Shown: positions 1 through 7,576, counted from the first letter of the stretch. The stretch is 23,369 nucleotides of DNA from Bacteroidales bacterium (GCA_030017935.1 JASEGF010000004.1:1-23369), one strand, 5' to 3'. The notes: generated by a model not told the origin, from the sequence alone. Made by a program: numbers and translations.

Positions 1-1617
1 AAAAAATTTGAGCGGACAAGTAAGTACATGCAAGAGTCAATAATATTAGCACAACAAACACCTTATTATTATATTTTTACAAATGAGCAAAATAATTCTT
101 TTATAATAATAAGTGCTTATAAACAATTATATCCAATATTAGGATATTCCACAGAAAGCGGATTTGATGCTAATAATATAATTCCACCAGTACAATGGTT
201 TTTAGGTGGATTAAGTGAACAAGCTGAGATAGCCATTGCTGATCCTAAATCTACTGAAAGATTCAGAGAAGCGTGGGATAATTTAGAGAAATTTGGGCAT
301 CCTGAAGGTAAAAATGTAGCAATAGTTTCACCATTATTAACAACAAAATGGGATCAAGGTTGCTTTTATAATGCTCTGTGTCCAGTAGATATTAATGGGC
401 CTTGTAATCACGTATGGGCTGGTTGTGTAGCAACAGCTATGGGGCAGATTATGAAATATCATGCTTATCCCACATCTGGCACTGGTACACCTTCCTATAC
501 ATCTGATTATGGTGTATTAACTGTTGCACTCGATGACGAAACGTATAATTATGCAGAAATGCCAAATCAACTCTCTGCGTCTACAGATAGCATAGAAGTA
601 GCTAAACTTCTCTATCATGCTGGTGTTTCTGTATCTATGGGTTATGGCCCAGAAGGTAGTGGAGCTCAGTCGTCAGCTGCAGCTCTATCTTTAAAAAATT
701 ATTTTAAATATCCATCATACGTAGAATATGTTTCTAGAGATGGTATGGAAGATATCAGCTGGGGAATGATTCTAAAAACAGAAATAGATGCTAGAAGACC
801 TATATATTATTCTGGTGGTGGCTTACCTGGTGAAGCTGGTCATGCTTTTGTATGTGATGGCTATGATGGGCCTACACATTTTCATTTTAATTGGGGATGG
901 AGTGGTTCAGCTAACGGATATTTCTATCTAAACAGCTTAACACCTTATGGCAGTGATTTTTCTAATGGACAAGACATAATAAAAGGTGTAGAACCAGCTG
1001 ATGATGACCAAGTATATTGTGAAAGTTTAACAACTTTAACAGCTGAAAGCGGCACAATAGAAGACGGTAGTGGTGATGCTAGATATGGGAATAATTCTAA
1101 TTGTGGTTGGATAATCAGCCCTTCTTCTCAACCTGCATCAATTATTTTAACTGTTGAATATTTAGCTTTAGAAGAAGAAATGGATTATGTAATTATATAT
1201 GAAGGAACCTCTAGTTCTGGTAATGTTATAGCTGCTCTGACAGGTCATACTTTACCGTCACCAGCTACATATTATATATCTTCTCCAAATGTATATATCG
1301 AATTTACTTCTACCTCTACTCTGAGAGATGATGGATTTAGGATTACATATCAATCTGGTAACAATATTGATGAAGTAGCAAATAGTAATTTATCTGTTTA
1401 TCCTAATCCTGCTACAGATATTATCGTAGTGGAGACTCCTGAAAACATTAATAATGTTAAAATTTTTAATTCATTAGGACAAAATGTACTAAATCAAAAT
1501 TTCCAAAACCAAAATAAAATACAATTGAATGTAGAAAATATTATTCCTGGCTTATATATCATAGAAACTTCATTAGACAATGGATTGAAACTACGTAAAA
1601 CTATAAATATTCAATAA
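1..1617 (+). CDS. Secreted C10 (streptopain-like) cysteine protease with CUB and T9SS domains, 5' partial
   Basis: The frame is open from base 1, so the true start and signal peptide lie left of the window; the first ATG (base 28) falls inside the propeptide. Counting from that Met, residues 1-75 resemble the Spi/SpeB propeptide (YYYIFTNEQNNSFIIISA, then YPILGYS). The papain-like C10 domain follows, with catalytic Cys133 in WAGCVATAMGQIMKYH, His272 in AGHAFVCDGYDG and the NWGWSG segment at 289-293 that supplies the active-site Trp. Residues 331-445 look like a CUB domain, which in secreted proteases usually binds protein or carbohydrate. Residues 450-529 are a T9SS type A sorting domain (VYPNPATD, ending LRKTINIQ). 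Inferred role: a surface or secreted endopeptidase activated by propeptide removal. A strong terminator follows 20 nt after the stop, so it ends its transcript. Family call firm, substrate unknown. Confidence 0.88.
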   Translation, partial: KKFERTSKYMQESIILAQQTPYYYIFTNEQNNSFIIISAYKQLYPILGYSTESGFDANNIIPPVQWFLGGLSEQAEIAIADPKSTERFREAWDNLEKFGHPEGKNVAIVSPLLTTKWDQGCFYNALCPVDINGPCNHVWAGCVATAMGQIMKYHAYPTSGTGTPSYTSDYGVLTVALDDETYNYAEMPNQLSASTDSIEVAKLLYHAGVSVSMGYGPEGSGAQSSAAALSLKNYFKYPSYVEYVSRDGMEDISWGMILKTEIDARRPIYYSGGGLPGEAGHAFVCDGYDGPTHFHFNWGWSGSANGYFYLNSLTPYGSDFSNGQDIIKGVEPADDDQVYCESLTTLTAESGTIEDGSGDARYGNNSNCGWIISPSSQPASIILTVEYLALEEEMDYVIIYEGTSSSGNVIAALTGHTLPSPATYYISSPNVYIEFTSTSTLRDDGFRITYQSGNNIDEVANSNLSVYPNPATDIIVVETPENINNVKIFNSLGQNVLNQNFQNQNKIQLNVENIIPGLYIIETSLDNGLKLRKTINIQ

Positions 1618-1636
1618 AATAAACAATATTCAAAAT

Positions 1637-1664
1637 AAAAAAAGGGGCTGCAGCCCCTTTTTTT
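1637..1664 (+). terminator. Intrinsic terminator after the C10 protease gene
   Basis: The perfect palindrome GGGGCTGCAGCCCC (1644-1657) is flanked by seven A residues on the left and seven T residues on the right. It can fold as a 5-bp GC stem with a TGCA loop followed by a U tract. The symmetry means it could stop transcription from either strand, including any read-through of the minus-strand operon at 2381-6860. Confidence 0.88.
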
Positions 1665-1768
1665 ATTAAAACCATTTTAACTAATAACTAAATTATTACT
1701 GGTTTATTCAAGGTAATAAATATATTTATTATGTGTATAATTGATTTTTAAATAAATTTCTTCTTAAC

Positions 1769-1803
1769 TTACTTTTCTTTGTCAACCACACAAAGAAAAG
1801 TAA
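1769..1803. repeat. Hairpin with 14-bp perfect arms, left end of dispersed repeat copy A
   Basis: TTACTTTTCTTTGT (1769-1782) and its exact reverse complement (1790-1803) are separated by the 7-nt loop CAACCAC. The right arm and loop recur, diverged, at 18031-18053. It sits directly beside the larger inverted-repeat element at 1814-1965 and appears to belong to the same family. It is not followed by a T tract in either direction, so it is unlikely to be a simple terminator. Confidence 0.8.
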
Positions 1804-1813
1804 CAAAAGAAAA

Positions 1814-1965
1814 GTCTCCGCAGGGGAAATGATTTGATAAAACTACGCAATCACCTCTGTGGGTTTACAAACTCGCAAGCTATAGCTTGCTCAAACAGTG
1901 TAAACCCTTCTGCCCTATACGGCTTGCTTGTTTTATAACAAATCATTTCCCAATGCGGATGAGAC
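1814..1965. repeat. 152-bp nested inverted-repeat element, copy A
   Basis: Outer imperfect arms run from GTCTC at 1814 to about 1843 and from about 1930 to GAGAC at 1965; both contain GGGAAATGATTTG or its complement. Nested inside are GGGTTTACA (1861-1869) paired with TGTAAACCC (1899-1907), and a perfect 16-nt palindrome GCAAGCTATAGCTTGC at 1875-1890. The whole can fold into one long branched hairpin. There is no meaningful reading frame. Related fragments are present at 17811-17880 and 18024-18110. It resembles a MITE or REP-type non-coding element; transcription and mobility are unknown. Confidence 0.75.
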
Positions 1966-2040
1966 ATATCGTTTTTCAAATATAACACTACTATTTAGTA
2001 TCCTTTAAAAAGTCAGAACATAAGATTTTTCCTTTTGTAA

Positions 2041-2116
2041 GAAATTCACCCAGTGAGATATATAGTAAAAGAAACATTAAAAGTAGAATAGTTATTTATC
2101 TCACGGGGTAAATCTC
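2041..2116. repeat. 76-bp element with 20-nt imperfect inverted arms
   Basis: Arms at 2041-2060 and 2097-2116 match in 17 of 20 positions when one is reverse-complemented (shared core GTGAGATA and ACCC). The 36-nt middle is AT-rich and not coding. It is probably another dispersed hairpin; no second copy is visible in this window. Confidence 0.55.
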
Positions 2117-2153
2117 AAAATCCTTTAATCCCAAAAATCCTAGTTCAGACAAT
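2111..2153. repeat. 43-nt dispersed repeat, copy 1
   Basis: This segment aligns without gaps to 7397-7439 with 37 of 43 identical bases; both end in AGTTCAGACAAT. It overlaps the right arm of the hairpin at 2041-2116. It lies in non-coding sequence and starts a run of low-complexity repeat-like DNA. Confidence 0.65.
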
Positions 2154-2327
2154 TACTCTGTGTTCTTTGTGCATTCTTTGAGAACTTTGTGGTTAATATT
2201 TAACTGTCTAGTAATAAATAAAATTCATTTTAAAAAATTACTCTTTTTTAACCTTTACCCATATAAAACGTTATAGAACCGAATAAAACTATTTTGTTTA
2301 GTTTCACAATAATAAAATATTTATTAA
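2154..2327. other. Gene-free spacer with a degenerate CTTTGTG-type repeat
   Basis: At about 2155-2200 there are loosely repeated units such as CTCTGTG, TTCTTTGTG, TTCTTTGAG and AACTTTGTGG, a degenerate roughly 10-nt periodicity. The rest is plain AT-rich DNA with no open frame, RNA gene or clear promoter that I can support. Confidence 0.4.
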
Positions 2328-2358
2328 AAGAACGTCAAATTTATTTCTATTTGTTCTT
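2328..2358 (-). terminator. Possible weak terminator of the 2381-6860 operon
   Basis: Read on the minus strand, AAGAACAAAT pairs with ATTT(GAC)GTTCTT across an 8-nt loop and is followed by a T-rich run. It lies 22 nt past the stop of the 805-aa gene. The stem is AT-rich and contains a 3-nt bulge, so the call is tentative. Confidence 0.35.
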
Positions 2359-2380
2359 AACTAGTTCATTTTTAATTTTT

Positions 2381-4798
2381 TCAATCAATGATCGTTAGCT
2401 TAAATATACTTTGTTTATTTTCATTTACTACTTTGAGAATGTAAGTACCATTCAGTTGTGATACATCTAATTTTATTTGTGAATTATCATGCTTTTCGTT
2501 AAGTATTAATTTACCCAACATGTCATAGAGATAAATGCTTGCTGTTTTATCATTTAGTAATTCAATATATACTACATCATTTGCAGGATTAGGATATACT
2601 CGCGCTATATTCATTGCATTATCTTGAATACTTACAACGTTCACCTCATTAGATATCCATTCGCAGTTTATTTCGTCAGTAAATATTACATAAAAGCACT
2701 CGTCTATTGGTACATTTTGATATATAGGAGTTGTAATATTAGGTACTAATTGATTATCACAAGTATACCATGCATATTCTCCTAGAACAATGGGATTAAT
2801 AGTGGCTATGAGATCTGCTCCTATTTGTTCCAGATTTATTGAAATATTAGAAATAGTTACATTTATTTCATCACTACCAGTGCAAGCTTCCGCATTAGTT
2901 ACTGTTACTGAATAGGTACCGCTAGTATTTACTGTAAGAGTAGATGATGTATTAGAAGGAATATTCCATTGATATGTAGTAAATCCTGCCCCAGCATTTA
3001 GAGTAATTGTAGTATCACCGCAATGTATAATATCTGCTCCTAAATTCACTATAGGAATTGGATTTACTATTAAATTAAGTTTATAAACACTATCACAGCC
3101 ATTCACAGTAGTCAAACTATCATAATAGGTACCAGAAACAGAATAATTATTGCCATGCCATAAATACGTTTCATCACTACAAATATTTATATTTTCTTCA
3201 TTGAAAAAAGAATGAGCTATATTTAAGTCAATAGTCAATAAACTGTCGCAACCCCAGTGATTGGGAATGGTATCGTAGTAAACGCCAGATGTAGTATATG
3301 TATAGTTACCACTCGGAGATGTGTAACTATCACAATTTGTAACCGAAAATGAATGTTCAGTATGGCCTGTAATTAAAATATCAATTTGTTTAGTGCTATC
3401 AGCAAATGTAATAGTGTCAGTAACTGTCAAGCTAACAGAATGAAGTCCCGAATTATAAAATGTATGAGTTGGGTTGGCTAATGTATCAGTAGTGCCATCT
3501 GCGAAGTCCCATAAATACACGTCTCCATCAATACTATTATCTGTAAATGCAACAACAGTAGAATCACAATATTGCATGGCAGAATATGAAAAGTCAGCAA
3601 TTGGTAAAGCAATTTTTTCAATGGTGTCAGTTAGGACAACACTCCATAACCCCAAAGTATCTTTAAACTGGAAATTTATTTCGTGGTCTCCTTTGGGTAT
3701 TTGTGTTAAATCTAAATTATCAATCAAAATAATTTGCTGATTCGGGGTTAAAGATATATTGGCTGCATTGGCAAAATCATTATCAAACCAATAGCGGTAT
3801 TCGGTTATTGTATTTTGTGCAACAATTTGCTCTGGTACTTTGTAGAAAAAATTGCTTACTACGCTGCTCCATAATCCCATATTATCTTTAAATCTTATAT
3901 TGAACTGATGAACTCCATTATTAAGTGATGTCATCGCAATAAGTTCGTTGATATTTACGAGTTGTTGAACGGGAGTGTTTACTACCACTGCATTTACATA
4001 ATCGTTGTCGAGCCAGTACTCATAAGCCACGATTTCGGGATTTGTATTGTTCTGCAAAGCGGATGGTTTGTAAAAGAAATGACTTAACACCGAACTGTAC
4101 ATTCCTAAATTATCGAAGGATCGAAAATTAAAAGTATTAATCCCGTTCGTTAGTCCTGTTGTAGGAATAAGTTCATTGATAAGCAATTGCTGGGTTTGAG
4201 TTACCGATGTTCTTATTTTGTTTGCAAAGTCATTGTTAAACCAATATTCATAACCTGCAATCAAGGGTGTTGGCGTGTATGTAATTTGCAAATCATCAAG
4301 AATTATTTCGCTTGCATTGGTAATATCACTTACCTTAAACTTAATGGTAGTAACCATTTGGTTGATACTGAGATTTTTGAGTTGAGGAGTAGTATCAGGA
4401 ACTCCACTATTAACAGGCATAGCCCCTAGCGTTGCCCCAGCAAAAACGACATCATCAAGGAATACTTGCCCCTGCGAACCCCAGTTGCCATAAATCTCCA
4501 TCTCTTTCCACTTGATTGAATCAACATAAGTTGGAGCTGGAAAAGTAATGATTAAGGTAGTTACATAATTATTGAAGCAGCTTGAGGCACAATTAGACCT
4601 TCCAAAACTAAAAGCATTAGCACTTCCAAAATTGGTATTATTTATTATTCCCGGAGCAGAAGTAAAAGTTCCTGTAGTTTGGAATGATATGAAAGGACTG
4701 AAACTCCCCGATTCAAATCCTTCATTTATTATTGCTTGAGCATTAAGTTCAAGGATAATAGATGAGAATATCATTAATAGAAAATATATCTTTTTCAT
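2381..4798 (-). CDS. Secreted multidomain adhesin-like protein with PKD and T9SS sorting domains
   Basis: An 805-aa protein starting at ATG 4798, only 2 nt after the stop of the upstream gene, so probably co-transcribed. Residues 1-20 are a signal peptide ending ELNAQA. Residues 21-175 look like a beta-sandwich domain (NEGFESG at its start, EIILDDLQITY at its end). Three repeats of about 65 residues follow (179-244, 257-320, 332-395), each opening Y-E/R-YW-F/L-D/N-ND and closing with a DN/T-x-G-L/M-W/Y-S segment. Residues 400-477 form a PKD domain (YLWDFADGTTDT, then VSLTVTD). Two GCDS repeats occupy 478-580 and an Ig-like segment 581-650. Residues 731-805 are the T9SS type A domain (VYPNPANDVVYIEL). 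It ends with TGA, showing that TGA is a real stop here. Inferred role: surface adhesion or matrix protein; no catalytic motif seen. Confidence 0.8.
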   Translation of the reverse strand: MKKIYFLLMIFSSIILELNAQAIINEGFESGSFSPFISFQTTGTFTSAPGIINNTNFGSANAFSFGRSNCASSCFNNYVTTLIITFPAPTYVDSIKWKEMEIYGNWGSQGQVFLDDVVFAGATLGAMPVNSGVPDTTPQLKNLSINQMVTTIKFKVSDITNASEIILDDLQITYTPTPLIAGYEYWFNNDFANKIRTSVTQTQQLLINELIPTTGLTNGINTFNFRSFDNLGMYSSVLSHFFYKPSALQNNTNPEIVAYEYWLDNDYVNAVVVNTPVQQLVNINELIAMTSLNNGVHQFNIRFKDNMGLWSSVVSNFFYKVPEQIVAQNTITEYRYWFDNDFANAANISLTPNQQIILIDNLDLTQIPKGDHEINFQFKDTLGLWSVVLTDTIEKIALPIADFSYSAMQYCDSTVVAFTDNSIDGDVYLWDFADGTTDTLANPTHTFYNSGLHSVSLTVTDTITFADSTKQIDILITGHTEHSFSVTNCDSYTSPSGNYTYTTSGVYYDTIPNHWGCDSLLTIDLNIAHSFFNEENINICSDETYLWHGNNYSVSGTYYDSLTTVNGCDSVYKLNLIVNPIPIVNLGADIIHCGDTTITLNAGAGFTTYQWNIPSNTSSTLTVNTSGTYSVTVTNAEACTGSDEINVTISNISINLEQIGADLIATINPIVLGEYAWYTCDNQLVPNITTPIYQNVPIDECFYVIFTDEINCEWISNEVNVVSIQDNAMNIARVYPNPANDVVYIELLNDKTASIYLYDMLGKLILNEKHDNSQIKLDVSQLNGTYILKVVNENKQSIFKLTIID

Positions 4799-4800
4799 AA

Positions 4801-5820
4801 TTATTCGTTCTGAGCCCTAACTTGAATTTGAATCTGCAAATCACCATTTGCATTGGTTGTTGGAGCAATGTTTTTTATTTGAATATGTGGATTTTTCGGA
4901 ACTGCAGCTGTTTTATAAGGGAAAAATCCTCCGTAAATACCAACCTCGTTTCCATCAGTTCCGGTATATAATAGTGGATTAACTAGCTGATAATTTTCAG
5001 AATAGTTAAACAATAAACCATTGTAATTTACAAAAATGGAATCAAGATTAACTCCTTCGTAATTGTTTACAAAAGTGTTTGAGCCAACATCAGGTATATA
5101 TCCATACAAATTTTTTTCAAATGTGCTCAATTCTGTGCTTCCAACTAAACTGTTGTTGGGTTTAAGTAAAATGTTATTTGAGAAATACGAATTATCTACA
5201 TTATTTATTGTATAAAGTGAAAATGCCGCTGAATTATGTAATAGTAGGTTGTTAGATATTCCCATTTCAATTCCATTTAAAATTCTTCCATCAATAATAC
5301 AATTTGAAATCATACTCGATTTGCAATTTGATAAGTTAACATCTCCTGTAATTACACACTCGCGTACAATATGATTTTCGCACAAATTGCCTGTTCCTAA
5401 ATAAGACATACTTTTAAAACGCAATCGTTTTAAAACCACATTATCGATGTTTGCGCTTGAAGCAAAATTAATGGCTCCGTTTACTTCAAATCCTTCCATG
5501 TAAAGGTTGTCTGCATTTTCGCCAATTAGTAATGTAATGGCATTAGAAACGGTAGGATTGGTAGCTGTTGTTGAATCCGGATAGAACCCGGCACCAATAA
5601 TAACTATGCCTTTATCGATAGTGGTTGGGAATGGAATATTTCCCCCCGGTAGATAAATTGTATCGCCATTTGCCGAAGCATTATAGGCATCGGTAAATGG
5701 ATTACTTCCTCCAAAAATGGTGGTTGTGCCATTGCTGTGCAAAGCAACTTTTTGTTGTGCTTGAACGAAGTTAATGCAGCAAACACAAATTATTGTTAAA
5801 ATTAAAAAAGTTTTTTTCAT
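4801..5820 (-). CDS. Secreted right-handed beta-helix protein, paralogue B
   Basis: A 339-aa protein with a signal peptide (MKKTFLILTIICVCC to FVQAQ). After ANGDTIYLPGG come irregular Asn-rich repeats with turns such as SNCIIDG, SNNLLLHN and SNNILLKPN, typical of parallel beta-helix (pectate-lyase-like) proteins. The C-terminus reads GTDGNEVGIYGGFFPYK, then NPHIQIKNIAPTTNANG and ends VRAQNE. It has the same length and architecture as the next protein upstream (5841-6860), with low similarity in the middle and near identity at the C-terminus, so the two arose by tandem duplication. No T9SS PNP-type domain is present, and no catalytic residues of a polysaccharide lyase can be assigned. Probably a secreted structural or glycan-binding partner of the 805-aa protein, which follows after 2 nt. 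Confidence 0.75.
   Translation of the reverse strand: MKKTFLILTIICVCCINFVQAQQKVALHSNGTTTIFGGSNPFTDAYNASANGDTIYLPGGNIPFPTTIDKGIVIIGAGFYPDSTTATNPTVSNAITLLIGENADNLYMEGFEVNGAINFASSANIDNVVLKRLRFKSMSYLGTGNLCENHIVRECVITGDVNLSNCKSSMISNCIIDGRILNGIEMGISNNLLLHNSAAFSLYTINNVDNSYFSNNILLKPNNSLVGSTELSTFEKNLYGYIPDVGSNTFVNNYEGVNLDSIFVNYNGLLFNYSENYQLVNPLLYTGTDGNEVGIYGGFFPYKTAAVPKNPHIQIKNIAPTTNANGDLQIQIQVRAQNE
4823..4875. repeat. 53-bp identical block shared by the tandem paralogues, copy 1
   Basis: The block is identical base for base to 5863-5915, exactly 1040 bp away. It encodes the conserved C-terminal segment KNIAPTTNANGDLQIQ. Identity extends through third codon positions while flanking sequence has diverged. 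Confidence 0.85.
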
Positions 5821-5840
5821 AATTATTTATTTTTAGGTTA

Positions 5841-6860
5841 TTAATCTTCTTGAGCACCAACCTGAATTTGAATCTGCAAATCACCATTTGCATTGGTTGT
5901 TGGAGCAATGTTTTTAAGTTGAATGTGCGGATTGTGAGGCACTGCACCTTCTTTGTAAGGGAATGTGCCGCCATAAATACCTACTTCTGTTCCATCAGTT
6001 CCGAGGTAGGTCGTTGGTGCTTGCAAATGGTAATCGTGTGCGTAATCAAAAGTATTTCCAGTTTGGTTAACAAAAATAGTAGTTTGAAGTATGCCTGTGT
6101 AATTGCCAATACTTGTTGCAGTAGCTCCATAATCCGGAGTAGGTTCCACATAAAGATTATTGTTGAAAATGTTACCGCTACCATTTACATTTGCATTATA
6201 ACCTTCCCATAAAATAATATTATTAGTCAAAGTATTGTTGCTTCCGAAAAACAAATAGTCCATAGAAGAGCCCCAAATGAAGCCCATAATAATATTGTTG
6301 CTTATCATATTTCCATTCGAACCTTGAAATGTATTGGAAATAATATTGTTAGAAAGTAATGAGTTTTGAATGTTTTCAAGGTTTAAGCGGTTCATCAAAA
6401 CATTCCCGATTAGGCTCAAATTAGATGTTGGATTAGATAAATCTCCTAAAGCGTTAAATGTCCCATTTATTTTACAGCGTTTAATAATTACATTATTCAC
6501 CGAATGATTGTTTGAAATAGTAAAATTTCCGGTAATTTCAACTCCTTCCAAATAAAATAAATCGGCATTTTCATTGAGGGTTACATTACCGTTAATAAAT
6601 GTTTTTCCGGTGGCCAATGTTGAATCTACATAATGACCTGCACCGAAAATCATAAGTTGTTTGTCAAATGAAGCAGGTGGAGTAAAGGTGCCCCCCGAAA
6701 GATAAATAGTATCCCCACTACTGGCTGCATTGTGTGCATTAATAAATGCATTTGAACCATTGAAAATTTGTACTCCTGATGCCGTGTGTAGGGCTGCTTT
6801 TTGACTATACATTGTCATTGATATGACAATTAAAATTAAAATTAAAAAAGTTTTTTTCAT
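5841..6860 (-). CDS. Secreted right-handed beta-helix protein, paralogue A
   Basis: A 339-aa protein, first gene of the three-gene minus-strand unit, ending 20 nt before paralogue B begins. It has a signal peptide (MKKTFLILILIVISM to MYSQ), then SGDTIYLSGGTF and many beta-helix turns (SNNHSVNNVIIKR, SLLSNNIISN, MISNNIIMG, LTNNIILWEG). The C-terminus is GTDGTEVGIYGGTFPYK, then NPHIQLKNIAPTTNANG, ending VGAQED. The start codon is supported by the signal peptide and by matching the start of paralogue B, with similar DNA around both ATGs. A candidate promoter lies about 92 nt upstream. Like its twin it lacks a recognisable T9SS domain. Function unknown beyond secretion and fold. Confidence 0.75.
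   Translation of the reverse strand: MKKTFLILILIVISMTMYSQKAALHTASGVQIFNGSNAFINAHNAASSGDTIYLSGGTFTPPASFDKQLMIFGAGHYVDSTLATGKTFINGNVTLNENADLFYLEGVEITGNFTISNNHSVNNVIIKRCKINGTFNALGDLSNPTSNLSLIGNVLMNRLNLENIQNSLLSNNIISNTFQGSNGNMISNNIIMGFIWGSSMDYLFFGSNNTLTNNIILWEGYNANVNGSGNIFNNNLYVEPTPDYGATATSIGNYTGILQTTIFVNQTGNTFDYAHDYHLQAPTTYLGTDGTEVGIYGGTFPYKEGAVPHNPHIQLKNIAPTTNANGDLQIQIQVGAQED
5863..5915. repeat. 53-bp identical block shared by the tandem paralogues, copy 2
   Basis: Identical to 4823-4875. It marks the end of the upstream paralogue and is a candidate gene-conversion tract or a short homology available for recombination that would fuse the two genes. Confidence 0.85.
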
Positions 6861-6951
6861 AATGTTTATTCTTTCTATTTTTCCCTACTCGTCTGGCTTT
6901 TCGGATTACGCCCCATTTTTTTAAGTGGTTTATGGTTTTTACTTTTTTTTA
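6861..6951 (-). promoter_or_regulatory. 5' leader of the beta-helix operon with a GC-rich patch
   Basis: Between the candidate promoter and ATG 6860 the minus-strand leader holds a locally GC-rich stretch (about 6885-6915) containing GGGGCGTAATCCG and GCCAGACGAGTAGGG, in an otherwise AT-rich leader. No ribosome binding site is evident. It could be a structured regulatory leader, but no known riboswitch consensus was recognised. Confidence 0.3.
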
Positions 6952-6980
6952 CAAAGATAGTTATTTTATATTTAAACAAA
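6952..6980 (-). promoter_or_regulatory. Candidate Bacteroidota promoter for the beta-helix operon
   Basis: On the minus strand a TTTG box (6977-6980) lies 17 nt before TATCTTTG (6952-6959), which fits the TAnnTTTG -7 consensus. The spacer is slightly shorter than the usual 19-21 nt. It lies about 92 nt upstream of ATG 6860. Confidence 0.5.
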
Positions 6981-7183
6981 TTAATTGGCTTAATTAGAAA
7001 AAATTATTTTATATTTTAATATTTTATGTCTATATCATCATTTATTTATGCCATAAAGTAAAAAAAATTAAGAAAAATTTTTATGAAGCGACTTTTTAAA
7101 TTGTAGCTTAAGCAATAGTAAAGTTCATTTATATTTAATCAATGAAATAAGGATAATCATTCGGGAATCTGTGGTTCAGACTA

Positions 7184-7392
7184 TTTCAGGGCTAAAGCCC
7201 TATCGTCATATTTATTAGGTCCACGACCTAAAGGTCGTGGTTAATGAAAGTGGGAGTAAGATAGCAAAGTAAGATAGAAAGAGGTATTATCTCAAAAAAG
7301 ACATCGTAGGGGCGTATTAACATGCGCCCAATTATATTCGACCTTTAGGTCAAGGTATAACATAGAAAGAGGTGTAGGCTTTAGCCCAGAAA
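7184..7392. repeat. 209-bp nested inverted-repeat element
   Basis: Outer arms TTTCAGGGCTAAAGCC (7184-7199) and GGCTTTAGCCCAGAAA (7377-7392) pair with one mismatch. Inside are a 9-bp-arm hairpin CCACGACCTAAAGGTCGTGG (7221-7240), a GGGCG/CGCCC pair at 7309-7329, and GACCTTTAGGTC (7340-7351), which echoes GACCTAAAGGTC within the first hairpin. The element has no coding frame. It looks like a foldable repeat unit, probably multi-copy in the genome. Confidence 0.65.
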
Positions 7393-7396
7393 TCAA

Positions 7397-7439
7397 AATC
7401 CCAAAATCTTTTAATCTCACAAATCCCAGTTCAGACAAT
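7397..7439. repeat. 43-nt dispersed repeat, copy 2
   Basis: Aligns to 2111-2153 without gaps, 37 of 43 identical. In both places the repeat sits beside a larger inverted-repeat element, suggesting that the two repeat types tend to accumulate together. Confidence 0.65.
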
Positions 7440-7453
7440 GAGAAAGAAGAAAC

Positions 7454-7576
7454 AGTATATAGTAGCGAGAATACAGTAGATAAGGGGCAGGCAAAGAGTT
7501 TTAAGAATTTGATAATATGAAAAAAATACGATTTTTCCCCTAATTCCTATCTACTCACTACTATCTACTATATACT
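7454..7576. repeat. Imperfect inverted repeat of TAGTAGAT-like sequence
   Basis: The left arm 7454-7487 (AGTATATAGTAG to GTAGATAAGGGG) is a gapped reverse complement of the right arm 7537-7576 (CCCCTAATTCC to CTACTATATACT). The arms are themselves low-complexity (ACTATCTACTATATACT). The 49-nt centre is AT-rich. No function is evident. Confidence 0.5.

Noticed and set aside
1875..1890. 16-nt perfect palindrome as a regulator operator or recombinase site
   Set aside because: It is the apex of a larger nested inverted repeat, so RNA/DNA folding of the repeat explains it better than a protein site.
1665..2380. tRNA or other structured RNA gene in the left spacer
   Set aside because: Hairpins are present but no cloverleaf, T-loop GTTCGA-type motif or known RNA consensus was found; the pairing belongs to dispersed repeats.
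5604..6212. Several 60-120-codon frames on both strands across the beta-helix genes
   Set aside because: They overlap clearly coding signal-peptide and beta-helix sequence in other frames and show no protein features of their own.
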